Source: Sphingomonas sp. Y57 (GTDB lineage: Bacteria > Pseudomonadota > Alphaproteobacteria > Sphingomonadales > Sphingomonadaceae). From it: a stretch of DNA of 36,226 bases. The stretch spans positions 1,959 to 38,184 of the forward strand of contig NZ_LDES01000097.1 of NCBI RefSeq assembly GCF_001015195.1, in the 5' to 3' direction. Below the pieces are notes generated by a model that worked only from the letters and a program-made list of their open reading frames with translations, ran no database searches and was not told the DNA's origin. The position numbers were made by a program, and so were the translations under genes. Shown here in pieces: positions 1 through 6,393 of the stretch. Within the stretch, counting starts at the first letter, position 1; each line of letters starts with the position of its first letter.

Positions 1-91
1 GGGTCGCCGAGAGACGGGCTCGATGCGCAGCAGCTTGCCGCTGCCGCCGTCGCTCCCTTGAACGGGAGGGGGGTTCGGCTATACCCGCTCC

Positions 92-565
92 ATGACCGGT
101 TTCGCCCAGGCGCGGCTCGCCGCGCTCCTCCTGCCGTCGGCGCTGATGCTGGGGGCGCTCGGCTCGCAGCTGATCGGCGGGCTTTTCCCCTGCGAGATGT
201 GCCACTGGCAGCGCTGGCCGCACGAGGCGGCGATCGCGCTGGCGCTGTTCGCCTTCCCCCTGGGCGACGGACGCGCGGGGCGGACCGTCCTCGCGCTGGC
301 GATCGTCGCCATCCTGATCAGCGGCGCGATCGGCGTCTTCCATGCCGGCGTCGAATATCGGTGGTGGCAGGGGATCACCCGCTGCTCTGCCCCACCCACG
401 GGCGGATCGGAGGGCGACCTGCTCGCCCAGATCATGGCAACGCCGATGATCCAGTGCGACGTTCCGCAATGGACGCTGTTCGGTATCTCGCTTGCCGGCT
501 TCAACGCGATCTTCTCGATCCTCGGCGGGCTCGGCATCATTGCGCTGTGGAAGCGCAAGCCATGA
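92..565 (+). CDS. dsbB: Disulfide bond formation protein B (DsbB family)
   Basis: Inner-membrane quinone reductase that reoxidises the periplasmic thiol oxidase DsbA. The 157-residue protein has four hydrophobic segments and the two cysteine pairs expected of the family: C34-E-M-C37 in the first periplasmic loop and C98/C122 in the second. The segment CHWQRWPH after the first pair is also typical of alphaproteobacterial DsbB. The stop codon overlaps the start of coq7 (ATGA), so the two are probably co-translated. A GGAGGGG stretch lies about 20 bases before the ATG, too far to be an ideal ribosome binding site, so the start is likely but not certain. DsbB depends on ubiquinone, which may explain the pairing with a ubiquinone-biosynthesis gene. 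Confidence 0.93.
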   Translation: MTGFAQARLAALLLPSALMLGALGSQLIGGLFPCEMCHWQRWPHEAAIALALFAFPLGDGRAGRTVLALAIVAILISGAIGVFHAGVEYRWWQGITRCSAPPTGGSEGDLLAQIMATPMIQCDVPQWTLFGISLAGFNAIFSILGGLGIIALWKRKP

Positions 566-1227
566 GCGCCGATCCGCGAGGGCATGCCGCGTCTTCGGCA
601 GCCGCCAACGCGCAACAGCGCGCGGAGCCTTCGATGGCCGCCAACGCGCAACAGCGCGCGGAGCCTTCGATGGTCGCCAACGCGCAACAGCGCGCGGAGC
701 CGTCGATGGTCGCCAACGCGCAACAGCGCGCGGCGATGCTCCGCGTCGACCAGGCCGGCGAATATGGCGCGACCCGCATCTATGCCGGGCAGCTCGCGGT
801 GATGGGCCAGCGGTCGGCCGATGCCCGCGCGATCGCGCGCATGGCAGGGCAGGAAGCGCGCCACCGCGCGATCTTCGACCGGATGACCGCCGAACGCGGA
901 GTGCGGCCGACCGCGCTGCAGCCGCTGTGGAATGTCGCGGGCTTCGCACTGGGCGCGGCGACCGCGCTGATCGGCCCCAAGGCGGCGATGGCCTGCACCG
1001 CCGCGATCGAGACCGAGATCGACCGCCATTATCGGGAGCAGCTCGAGCAGATCGGCGACAGCGACCCCGAGCTCAGCACGACGATCGAGGAGTTCCGCGC
1101 CGAGGAGGTCGAGCATCGCGACGCCGCGATCGCCGCCGGCGCCGAACAGGCCCCCGCCTATCCGCTGCTGTCCGGCGCGATCCGGCTCGGCTGCCGCATT
1201 GCCATCGGGCTTTCCCGCCACATATAA
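562..1227 (+). CDS. coq7: Demethoxyubiquinone hydroxylase Coq7 with a repeat-expanded N-terminus
   Basis: Membrane-associated diiron monooxygenase that hydroxylates the demethoxyubiquinone ring late in ubiquinone synthesis. The start chosen is the ATG overlapping the dsbB stop; it gives 221 residues. Candidate iron ligands follow the family pattern: E67 (in DQAGEYGA), E98 and H101 (EARH), E150 (IETEID), E182 and H185 (EEVEH). The catalytic domain begins near residue 58. Before it, residues 14-59 are three full copies and one partial copy of a 12-residue unit containing ANAQQRAEPSM, encoded by a 36-base tandem repeat. This tail is not part of the Coq7 fold as known and is probably a recent slippage expansion. 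Enzyme identity is secure; the role of the tail is unknown. Confidence 0.93.
   Translation: MSADPRGHAASSAAANAQQRAEPSMAANAQQRAEPSMVANAQQRAEPSMVANAQQRAAMLRVDQAGEYGATRIYAGQLAVMGQRSADARAIARMAGQEARHRAIFDRMTAERGVRPTALQPLWNVAGFALGAATALIGPKAAMACTAAIETEIDRHYREQLEQIGDSDPELSTTIEEFRAEEVEHRDAAIAAGAEQAPAYPLLSGAIRLGCRIAIGLSRHI
601..738 (+). repeat. 36-bp in-frame tandem repeat in coq7
   Basis: Copies start at 601, 637, 673 and 709. The first three are full length and differ at only a few bases; the fourth runs about 27 bases before diverging into the conserved Coq7 start (GCGATGCTCCGCGTC). Each unit is 12 codons, so any copy-number change keeps the frame. Confidence 0.95.
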
Positions 1228-1256
1228 TAACCGACCACAGCCAAGGAATCGCGCCG

Positions 1257-1655
1257 ATGACGACCAACCGTTTTCTCCCGCCGGCGCTCGCTATCCTGGC
1301 CGCCATCGCCGCCGCCGCACCCTTCGCCATGCCTGCCCAGGCGCAGCGGACCCAGCGGGTGCTGACCATCTTCGGCACCGATCCCTGCCCCACCAGCAAC
1401 GGCGATGAGATCGTCGTGTGCCAGCGTATGCCCGAGTCGGAGCGTTACCGCATTCCCGAACAGCTCCGCCGCACCGAGCCGCACAACGACAACTGGAGCG
1501 ATCGCGCGTCGAGCCTCGAATATGTCGGTCGCAGCGGTGCGCAGAGCTGCTCGACCAGCGGCGCCGGCGGCGCATCGGGCTGCTTCCGCCAGCTTGCCCG
1601 CAAGGCATGCGACGAGGATAAGGCCGACGGCAAGAAATGCGGGATCAAATTCTGA
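1257..1655 (+). CDS. Small secreted protein, paralogue of the next gene
   Basis: Function not recognised. The 132-residue product has a clear Sec signal peptide (residues 1 to about 31, ending PAQAQ), so it is exported. The mature part carries a motif shared with the gene at 1804: FGTDPCP, then DEIVVCQR, then PESERYRIP, and later SC...GC. Four cysteines are common to both proteins, suggesting two conserved disulfides. This copy has extra cysteines in its C-terminal tail (KACDEDKADGKKCGIKF). An AAGGA ribosome binding site lies eight bases before the ATG. DsbB is encoded just upstream, which fits a disulfide-bonded periplasmic product, though that link is only inference. Confidence 0.8.
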   Translation: MTTNRFLPPALAILAAIAAAAPFAMPAQAQRTQRVLTIFGTDPCPTSNGDEIVVCQRMPESERYRIPEQLRRTEPHNDNWSDRASSLEYVGRSGAQSCSTSGAGGASGCFRQLARKACDEDKADGKKCGIKF

Positions 1656-1665
1656 GCCCTCCCGA

Positions 1666-1740
1666 CGTCATCCCGGCGAGGGCCGGGATCTCCCTTCTCT
1701 TCTCAAGGCAGTGAGATTCCAGCTTTCGCTGGAATGACGG
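1666..1740. repeat. Dispersed hairpin repeat (CGTCATCCCGGC family)
   Basis: An intergenic element bounded by CGTCA and TGACG. It holds two small hairpins: TCCCGGC/GCCGGGA with a short loop near the left end, and ATTCCAGC/GCTGGAAT near the right end. The same family recurs at 30685-30780. It separates the two paralogous secreted-protein genes and may also act as an mRNA-stabilising or terminating structure. Confidence 0.8.
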
Positions 1741-1803
1741 ATGACAGACATGGCTTCTGTCCCATTCAGCCCCCCGAAAGCGTCTCGCGCGTTACCTGTC
1801 TCC

Positions 1804-2187
1804 ATGAAGCTCCTCCTCCCGATCGCGCTGCTCCTGGCAGCGCCCGCGCTCGCCGCCCCGCAGGGCGAGGAACCGCCGCCGCGCATCAGCACGCTGGTCG
1901 TCTTCGGCAACGACCCCTGCCCGCGCAGCTCGGACGAGGAGATCATCGTCTGCGCCCGCCAGCCCGAAAGCGAGCGCTATCGCATCCCGAAGGCGTTGCG
2001 GAAGAAGCCCAAGACCGACGAGGTCACGCAAAGCTGGGTCGAGCGGACCCGGACCTTCGACATGGTCAGCAAACAGGGTCTGCCCAACAGTTGCTCGCCC
2101 AACGGCAGCAACGGCCAGACGGGGTGCATGCGCCAGTTCCTCGAAGCCGCGCGCGCGGAGCGCGAGGCGATGAAGCGGGGCGAGTGA
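1804..2187 (+). CDS. Small secreted protein, second paralogue
   Basis: Function not recognised. The 127-residue product starts with a signal peptide (MKLLLPIALLLAAPALAAP) and then shows FGNDPCP, EEIIVCAR, PESERYRIP and SC...GC, in the same order as the upstream paralogue. The reading frame is open further upstream to an ATG at 1741, but that start would add a 21-residue hydrophilic stretch before the signal peptide and lies against the repeat, so 1804 is preferred. No strong ribosome binding site is visible at either start. The pair presumably arose by tandem duplication. Confidence 0.75.
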   Translation: MKLLLPIALLLAAPALAAPQGEEPPPRISTLVVFGNDPCPRSSDEEIIVCARQPESERYRIPKALRKKPKTDEVTQSWVERTRTFDMVSKQGLPNSCSPNGSNGQTGCMRQFLEAARAEREAMKRGE

Positions 2188-2248
2188 AGGCAACGGGCTT
2201 CTTCCGATTCTCCGCCGATCGGCTATACTTTCCGGGCGAGCATAGTCG

Positions 2249-2989
2249 ATGAAGGCGATCGATCCGGACCTGCTGTTGAGAGCCTATTCGATCGGGGTCT
2301 TCCCGATGGCGGACAGCCGTGCCGCAGACGATGTCTACTGGGTGGAACCCAAGAAGCGCGGTATCCTTCCGCTTGACCGGTTCCGCCTGTCCCGCTCTCT
2401 CGCCAAGACGATCCGGTCGGACCGCTTCACCGTCACCGCCGACCGGGCGTTCGGCGAGGTCGTGGCGGAATGCGCCGCGATCACCAGCCAGCGTCCCGAC
2501 ACCTGGATCAACCCGGCGATCGAGACGGCCTATGCCGATCTCCACCGCCGCGGCCACGCCCATTCGATCGAATGCTGGCGTGCGGGCCGGCTGGTCGGCG
2601 GCCTCTACGGCGTGCGGCTGGGCGGCGCCTTCTTCGGCGAAAGCATGTTCAGCCGGGAGAGCAACGCGTCGAAGGTCGCGCTCGCCTGGCTCGTCGCGCG
2701 GCTCCGCGTCGGCGGTTTCCGGCTGCTCGATTGCCAGTTCATCACCGACCACCTCCAGTCGCTCGGCGCGATCGAGGTGAGCCGCGACGATTATGTCGCG
2801 CTGTTGGACGTCGCGCTGGGCGTTGCCGCGGGAGCGGCGGGCGGCGCGGCAGTCGCGGGAGCCGCGGCAGGCTGGTCGGCGCCCGACTTCTTCGCGCTCG
2901 ACGGCGGGGCGATCGACCCGGATATGCGCACCGTGTCTGGGCCGATATCGGGATGCACCATCGTGCAGCTCTTGGGCCAGACATCGTAG
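2249..2989 (+). CDS. aat: Leucyl/phenylalanyl-tRNA--protein transferase
   Basis: Transfers Leu or Phe from aminoacyl-tRNA to the N-terminal Lys or Arg of proteins, marking them for ClpS/ClpAP degradation in the cytoplasm. At 246 residues it has the usual length. It shows the family landmarks AYSIGVFPMAD near the N-terminus, WVEPKKRGILPLD, INPAIETAYADLHRRGHAHSIE split over the centre, GGLYGVRLGGAFFGESMFS, and LLDCQFITDHLQSLGA. The C-terminus (TIVQLLGQTS) is normal for sphingomonads. The last 199 bases overlap, tail to tail, the minus-strand DUF2155 gene. Confidence 0.95.
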   Translation: MKAIDPDLLLRAYSIGVFPMADSRAADDVYWVEPKKRGILPLDRFRLSRSLAKTIRSDRFTVTADRAFGEVVAECAAITSQRPDTWINPAIETAYADLHRRGHAHSIECWRAGRLVGGLYGVRLGGAFFGESMFSRESNASKVALAWLVARLRVGGFRLLDCQFITDHLQSLGAIEVSRDDYVALLDVALGVAAGAAGGAAVAGAAAGWSAPDFFALDGGAIDPDMRTVSGPISGCTIVQLLGQTS

Positions 2990-3504
2990 ACCGGGTCCTC
3001 GACCGCGTTGAGTGACGGCGACTCCCTGAACAACCAGCCCGAGAAGACCCGTCGCCAGGCGCCGTCGCGACCGCGAACGTCGGTCTGGACGAAGGCGCCG
3101 GTCAGCTTCTGATCCTCCCAGGGGGCCGTCGTCTCGCAGGCACGCAGCCGCAGGACGACGTCACCGATCCGGATAGCCTGGCCGGGGCGGAGAGTGACGT
3201 CGCGCGATTCGCCGTTGCGCTTGTTGATCAGTCCCAGCACCGCCACCCGCTCGCCCATCGGCGTGCCTTCGGTGACGAGCGGCTTGTCCGGGATCTTTTC
3301 GGTAACGGGCGTGGACGGCGGGGCGGACGCGCTGCTGTTGGCTGATTCGCTCTCGGTATCGCCGCTCGGCGCCAGGGCAGGCGCGCCGGCCTGCTCGTCC
3401 GACGGGACCGCCTCGACGGGAACCTGCTGCTGACTGATCGCCTGCCACGCGCCAAAGGTCGCGAGGCCGCCGAGCGCGACCGCGCCCAGCAGGACGCGCC
3501 TCAC
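2791..3504 (-). CDS. DUF2155 domain protein, membrane-anchored
   Basis: Conserved alphaproteobacterial envelope protein of unknown biochemical function. It has an N-terminal signal or anchor (about residues 3-22), a low-complexity Ser/Ala/Pro linker to about residue 75, and the DUF2155 domain (ITLRPGQ-like start, then VLRLRACETTAPWEDQ, SGWLFRESPSLNAVE and VYDVWPKSC). After WPKSC it continues for some 60 residues as an Ala/Pro-rich tail, and this tail is antisense to the end of aat. The start overlaps the mlaD stop by four bases (ATGA). It forms the last gene of the NDUFA12-mlaD-DUF2155 operon. Confidence 0.87.
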   Translation of the reverse strand: MRRVLLGAVALGGLATFGAWQAISQQQVPVEAVPSDEQAGAPALAPSGDTESESANSSASAPPSTPVTEKIPDKPLVTEGTPMGERVAVLGLINKRNGESRDVTLRPGQAIRIGDVVLRLRACETTAPWEDQKLTGAFVQTDVRGRDGAWRRVFSGWLFRESPSLNAVEDPVYDVWPKSCTMVHPDIGPDTVRISGSIAPPSSAKKSGADQPAAAPATAAPPAAPAATPSATSNSAT

Positions 3505-3995
3505 GGCTTGGGCGCCTCTTCGGCCCCACCGGCGGCCGGGCCGCCCGACTTGTTGATGAACTGACCGACCATGCTCATCAGGTCCATCGCGCCCTGCGTA
3601 TCGGCGATCGTATCGCCGTCCTTGAGCGGCACGGTGTCTCCACCCGGAATCAGCGAGACGAAGGTCGCGCCGAGAAAGCCCTCCGACGTGATCGCGGCGC
3701 TGCTGTCTGCAGGCAGCTTGACCTTGGGATCGATCGCCAGAGTGGCCTTGACCTGGAAGCTCTGCGGGTCGAGCGCCTGGCTGGTCACGGTGCCGATCTT
3801 CATGCCGGCGACACGGACCTCGCTGCCGACGTTGATGCCGGTGCTGTTTGGGAAGAGCGCGGTAACGTGGATCGCCCCGGCCTTGGTGCCGCCGCCGGTC
3901 GCGCCCCAGGCGAACCAGACGAACCAGGCCGCGAACAGGACGACGAACAGTCCGACGAGCGCCTCGCCGATATTCTCACGCAACAGCGACTTCAT
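3501..3995 (-). CDS. mlaD: MlaD-type outer-membrane lipid transport protein
   Basis: Inner-membrane-anchored MCE protein that, in the Mla system, carries phospholipids between the inner membrane and the periplasmic carrier. The 164 residues comprise one transmembrane helix (about 10-32) and a single MCE domain with FPNSTGINVGSEVRVAGMKIG and EGFLGATFVSLIPGG. A short Gly/Ala/Pro tail ends the protein. It starts three bases after the NDUFA12 stop and ends overlapping DUF2155. The partners MlaE and MlaF are not nearby, as is common in sphingomonads, where this gene travels with the complex I accessory subunit. Confidence 0.9.
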   Translation of the reverse strand: MKSLLRENIGEALVGLFVVLFAAWFVWFAWGATGGGTKAGAIHVTALFPNSTGINVGSEVRVAGMKIGTVTSQALDPQSFQVKATLAIDPKVKLPADSSAAITSEGFLGATFVSLIPGGDTVPLKDGDTIADTQGAMDLMSMVGQFINKSGGPAAGGAEEAPKP

Positions 3996-3998
3996 GGC

Positions 3999-4382
3999 TC
4001 AGTTCGGGCTCCATGCCTCGTAATCGCCGGTCGCGGCGGCGCGGACGCCGCCCCGCTCGAGCGCGCCGGCCGGCCGGTAGGCCGCCTCGGTCCCGGTCAG
4101 ATTGGGTTCCGCCGGCTTCTGCCAGGGCCGCGGCGCCGGAAGCTGGTCGGGGGTCAGGTCTGTGCTGTGGTGCAGCCAGCCATGCCAGGCGGGCGGCACC
4201 CGGCTGGCATCGTTCGATCCGGAATAGATGACCCAGCGACGCGGCCGGCCGTCGGTGGTGCGACCGCCCTCGAAATAGACGTTGCCCAGCTCATCCTCGC
4301 CGACCCGCGAGCCGTTGAGCTTGCTGAACAGCAGGGTGCCGATCGTGGCGCCGTCCCACCAGGTGAAAATCTTCTTGAGCAT
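3999..4382 (-). CDS. NADH:ubiquinone oxidoreductase subunit NDUFA12
   Basis: Accessory subunit of respiratory complex I found in alphaproteobacteria and mitochondria (B17.2 / NDUFA12 family). The 127-residue sequence carries the family signatures VGEDELGNVYFE, RRWVIYSG, DASRVPPAWHGWLHH and the C-terminal YEAWSP. It is the first gene of a three-gene minus-strand operon with mlaD and the DUF2155 gene. It lies apart from any nuo operon, as is usual for this subunit. Confidence 0.93.
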   Translation of the reverse strand: MLKKIFTWWDGATIGTLLFSKLNGSRVGEDELGNVYFEGGRTTDGRPRRWVIYSGSNDASRVPPAWHGWLHHSTDLTPDQLPAPRPWQKPAEPNLTGTEAAYRPAGALERGGVRAAATGDYEAWSPN

Positions 4383-4556
4383 GCTGCCCGCTTAGCCTTT
4401 GCGCCCTAGCCGGCGCAAGTGTTTGTGGGGTGTTCGATTGGCCTCAAGCGCCGGCGTGCGCATCCGCGCACTTGACTATCCTCGCATAAGCTCGGGCGGC
4501 CGTTCGGCCTTGCGGGACGCTGACGCGTCCCGTTCCACCGCAAAAAACAAACAATC
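4383..4556. other. Intergenic region upstream of NDUFA12
   Basis: About 174 bases with no convincing ORF. It presumably holds the promoter of the NDUFA12 operon near its left edge. The middle contains short GC-rich palindromes (GTGCGCATCCGCGCAC; GGGACGCTGACGCGTCCC) that look like a structured, possibly dispersed repeat. A string of A residues follows the second palindrome on the plus strand; read on the minus strand it would not form a standard terminator for NDUFA12. Confidence 0.4.
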
Positions 4557-5030
4557 CTACTTCTTCCACTCCACCTTATCACCTTCGGCGATTCCGTTGG
4601 CGGCGGCGCCGCCGCCCGCGATCTCCAGCACGGCGGCGACGGGCTCGCCCGATTCCACCGGCGTCAGGTCCTCGGGCACGGTGTTGGCGGCGATCCGGGC
4701 GATCGTGCCATCGGCACGAATGAAGATCATATCGAGCGGAATATAGGTGTTCTTCATCCAGAAGCTCGCCTCGCGCGGCGGCTTCATCGGGAAGATCATG
4801 CCGCCACGCTCGGGCAGGCTGGTGCGATACATCAGCCCCCGCGCCTGTTCCTGCGGAGTCGCCGCGACTTCGACGGCATAGTCGAGCCTGCCGCGCGCCG
4901 TCTGGATCGTCAGCGGGACAGTCGCCTTCGCCTCGGCGGCGGGCGGCGATCCGGCCGAGGTCGGCGCGCAGCCTGCGAGAGCAAAGGAAAGGGCGCCCAG
5001 CGCGCCGAGCAGCCGCAGTGGCGCGACCAT
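4557..5030 (-). CDS. DUF192 family lipoprotein
   Basis: Exported small protein of unknown function. Starting two bases after the cold-shock gene's stop, it has 157 residues. A lipoprotein signal peptide ends in the lipobox LAGC (cysteine 21), so it is probably anchored by lipid in the periplasm. The DUF192 domain spans about 40-157 with its hallmarks RGLMYRTSLPERGGMIF, FWMKNTYIPLDMIFI and the region PEDLTPVESGEP. Pairing with a double cold-shock protein is a recurrent alphaproteobacterial arrangement; the functional reason is not known. Confidence 0.9.
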   Translation of the reverse strand: MVAPLRLLGALGALSFALAGCAPTSAGSPPAAEAKATVPLTIQTARGRLDYAVEVAATPQEQARGLMYRTSLPERGGMIFPMKPPREASFWMKNTYIPLDMIFIRADGTIARIAANTVPEDLTPVESGEPVAAVLEIAGGGAAANGIAEGDKVEWKK

Positions 5031-5032
5031 CG

Positions 5033-5629
5033 TCAGTCGGTGATCAGTTCGACCGCCAGCGGGCCCTTGCGGCCCTCGGCGATGCGCGCCTTCATCCGCG
5101 TCTCGGGAAGAAGGTCGGGCAATCCGGCGCGGCGAACCGTCTCCATATGGATGAAGATGTCCTGGTTTTCGCCCTCGCGGACGAGGAAGCCGTAGCCTTT
5201 CAGCCGGTTGAACCATTTCACCGTGACCGGTTCCGGGTCACCCGCCTGCTCGACCAGCTGAGTCGGATCGACGCGGTCGGCGTTGCGCTTGGCGATCAGG
5301 TCGGGGTCCGGGCCGGTCGCGGTCGACAGGTCGATCGCGAGGATGCGGCGCGCCTGCAGCCCGCGATCGCGCGCAATCACCTCGCAGGCGATGCGTGCCC
5401 CTTCGGGAAGGGTCCGACGGCCATGGTCGCGCAGCACGGAAAAATGGACGAGCACATCGCCGCGATCGCCATCAGTGGCGATGAATCCGAAGCCGCGGGT
5501 GGCGTCGAACCATTTCACCGCCCCCACGACGGTCTCGGCAGGTTCGCCGGCAACCATCGATATGCATTCCTGCTCGCTGTCCACGCTGACGTCGCGCAAC
5601 GTCACAGACGCAACAGACTTCTCATTCAT
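5033..5629 (-). CDS. Double cold-shock domain protein (CspA family)
   Basis: Single-stranded nucleic-acid-binding protein with two cold-shock domains, a form typical of alphaproteobacteria. From the ATG at 5629 it has 198 residues. The first domain contains [15 protein letters not shown] and DVLVHFSVL (RNP1 and RNP2 motifs); the second contains [16 protein letters not shown] and DIFIHMETV. They are joined by a linker of about 35 residues. The frame is open upstream to 5716, but an AGGG ribosome binding site (GACAGGGCG) sits just before the 5629 ATG, and the extra upstream residues show no conservation pattern. It is probably cotranscribed with the DUF192 gene two bases downstream. Confidence 0.88.
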   Translation of the reverse strand: MNEKSVASVTLRDVSVDSEQECISMVAGEPAETVVGAVKWFDATRGFGFIATDGDRGDVLVHFSVLRDHGRRTLPEGARIACEVIARDRGLQARRILAIDLSTATGPDPDLIAKRNADRVDPTQLVEQAGDPEPVTVKWFNRLKGYGFLVREGENQDIFIHMETVRRAGLPDLLPETRMKARIAEGRKGPLAVELITD

Positions 5630-5740
5630 CGCCCTGTCACCCGCAGCCCTGGCGTCAGCTTCTATCATAGAGCGCCGTTGAAACGAAGCGCTTCCGAATC
5701 CGGTGCCGCGCCCCAAACCCCCGCCATCGCGCGTTCTGCG

Positions 5741-6280
5741 TCACGGTTCAACCCTTACATCGTCGACATCGGCCTCCGCATCGACCTGAAGCACCCTCAG
5801 CACCAGGTCGATCGGATGGCCCGCGCGCGCCATCGCGGCGACCCAGCGGCGCTTTTCGGCGGGATCGGCGGGGCGGACGGCGAAGGGTCCGATCCGCTTG
5901 CGCCGGGCGTAGCGCAGCGCCGCCGCCTCGGCATCACCGTCGATCCGCTCGCGCAGGCCTTCGCTCGTTTCCGCATCGATACCGGCGGCGCGCAGCGCGG
6001 CGCCGATCCGCCGCGCGCCATAGCCGCGCCGCAGCAGCGCGTCGGCCCTGGCCGAGGCGAAGGCGCGATCGTCGACATAGCCACGCTCGGCGAAGCGCGC
6101 TACCAGCGCCTCGACCGGGGCCGGACCCTCGCCGTTCCAGCCGCGCTCGCGCAGCTTGCGGCGCAGATAGGCGGCCAGTTTCGCGCGCGTCGTCGCATAG
6201 CGCGCGGCATAATCGAGCGCCGCCCGCTCGAGCGCGGCGGCGTCATAGGGAGACAAGGCTTTGGCAACGGAACGGGGCAT
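5741..6280 (-). CDS. recX: RecX family regulatory protein
   Basis: Small helical protein that binds RecA filaments and modulates recombinase activity. It has the RecX repeats of three-helix motifs: LERAALDYAARYATTRAKL and LRRKLRERGW, followed by VEALVARFAERGYVDDRAFA, then RRGYGARRIGAALRAAGID. The start is uncertain: ATG at 6280 (179 residues) or an in-frame GTG at 6298 (185 residues). Neither has a good ribosome binding site. recA is not in the window. It is divergent from the acyl-AMP ligase. Confidence 0.8.
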   Translation of the reverse strand: MPRSVAKALSPYDAAALERAALDYAARYATTRAKLAAYLRRKLRERGWNGEGPAPVEALVARFAERGYVDDRAFASARADALLRRGYGARRIGAALRAAGIDAETSEGLRERIDGDAEAAALRYARRKRIGPFAVRPADPAEKRRWVAAMARAGHPIDLVLRVLQVDAEADVDDVRVEP

Positions 6281-6393
6281 GCGCCATGATTGTGCCACAG
6301 TCGGGCCGGATTTTGAACGCGCCGTTCGGCAAGATGTGGCGCAATGAACGAGGCTGCCTGATGGCTGGCCGGCGTGACCGTGAGGGAACGACC

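Noticed and set aside
1-91. Possible end of an upstream gene on the minus strand
   Set aside because: A short minus-strand open stretch (GSDGGSGKLLRIEPV) looks coding-like, but fewer than 30 codons are in view and no start codon can be placed, so it was not called.
58-561. In-frame extension of coq7 upstream across dsbB
   Set aside because: The extension lies over dsbB in another frame, is Arg-rich and lacks any conserved feature; the ATG overlapping the dsbB stop is the natural start.
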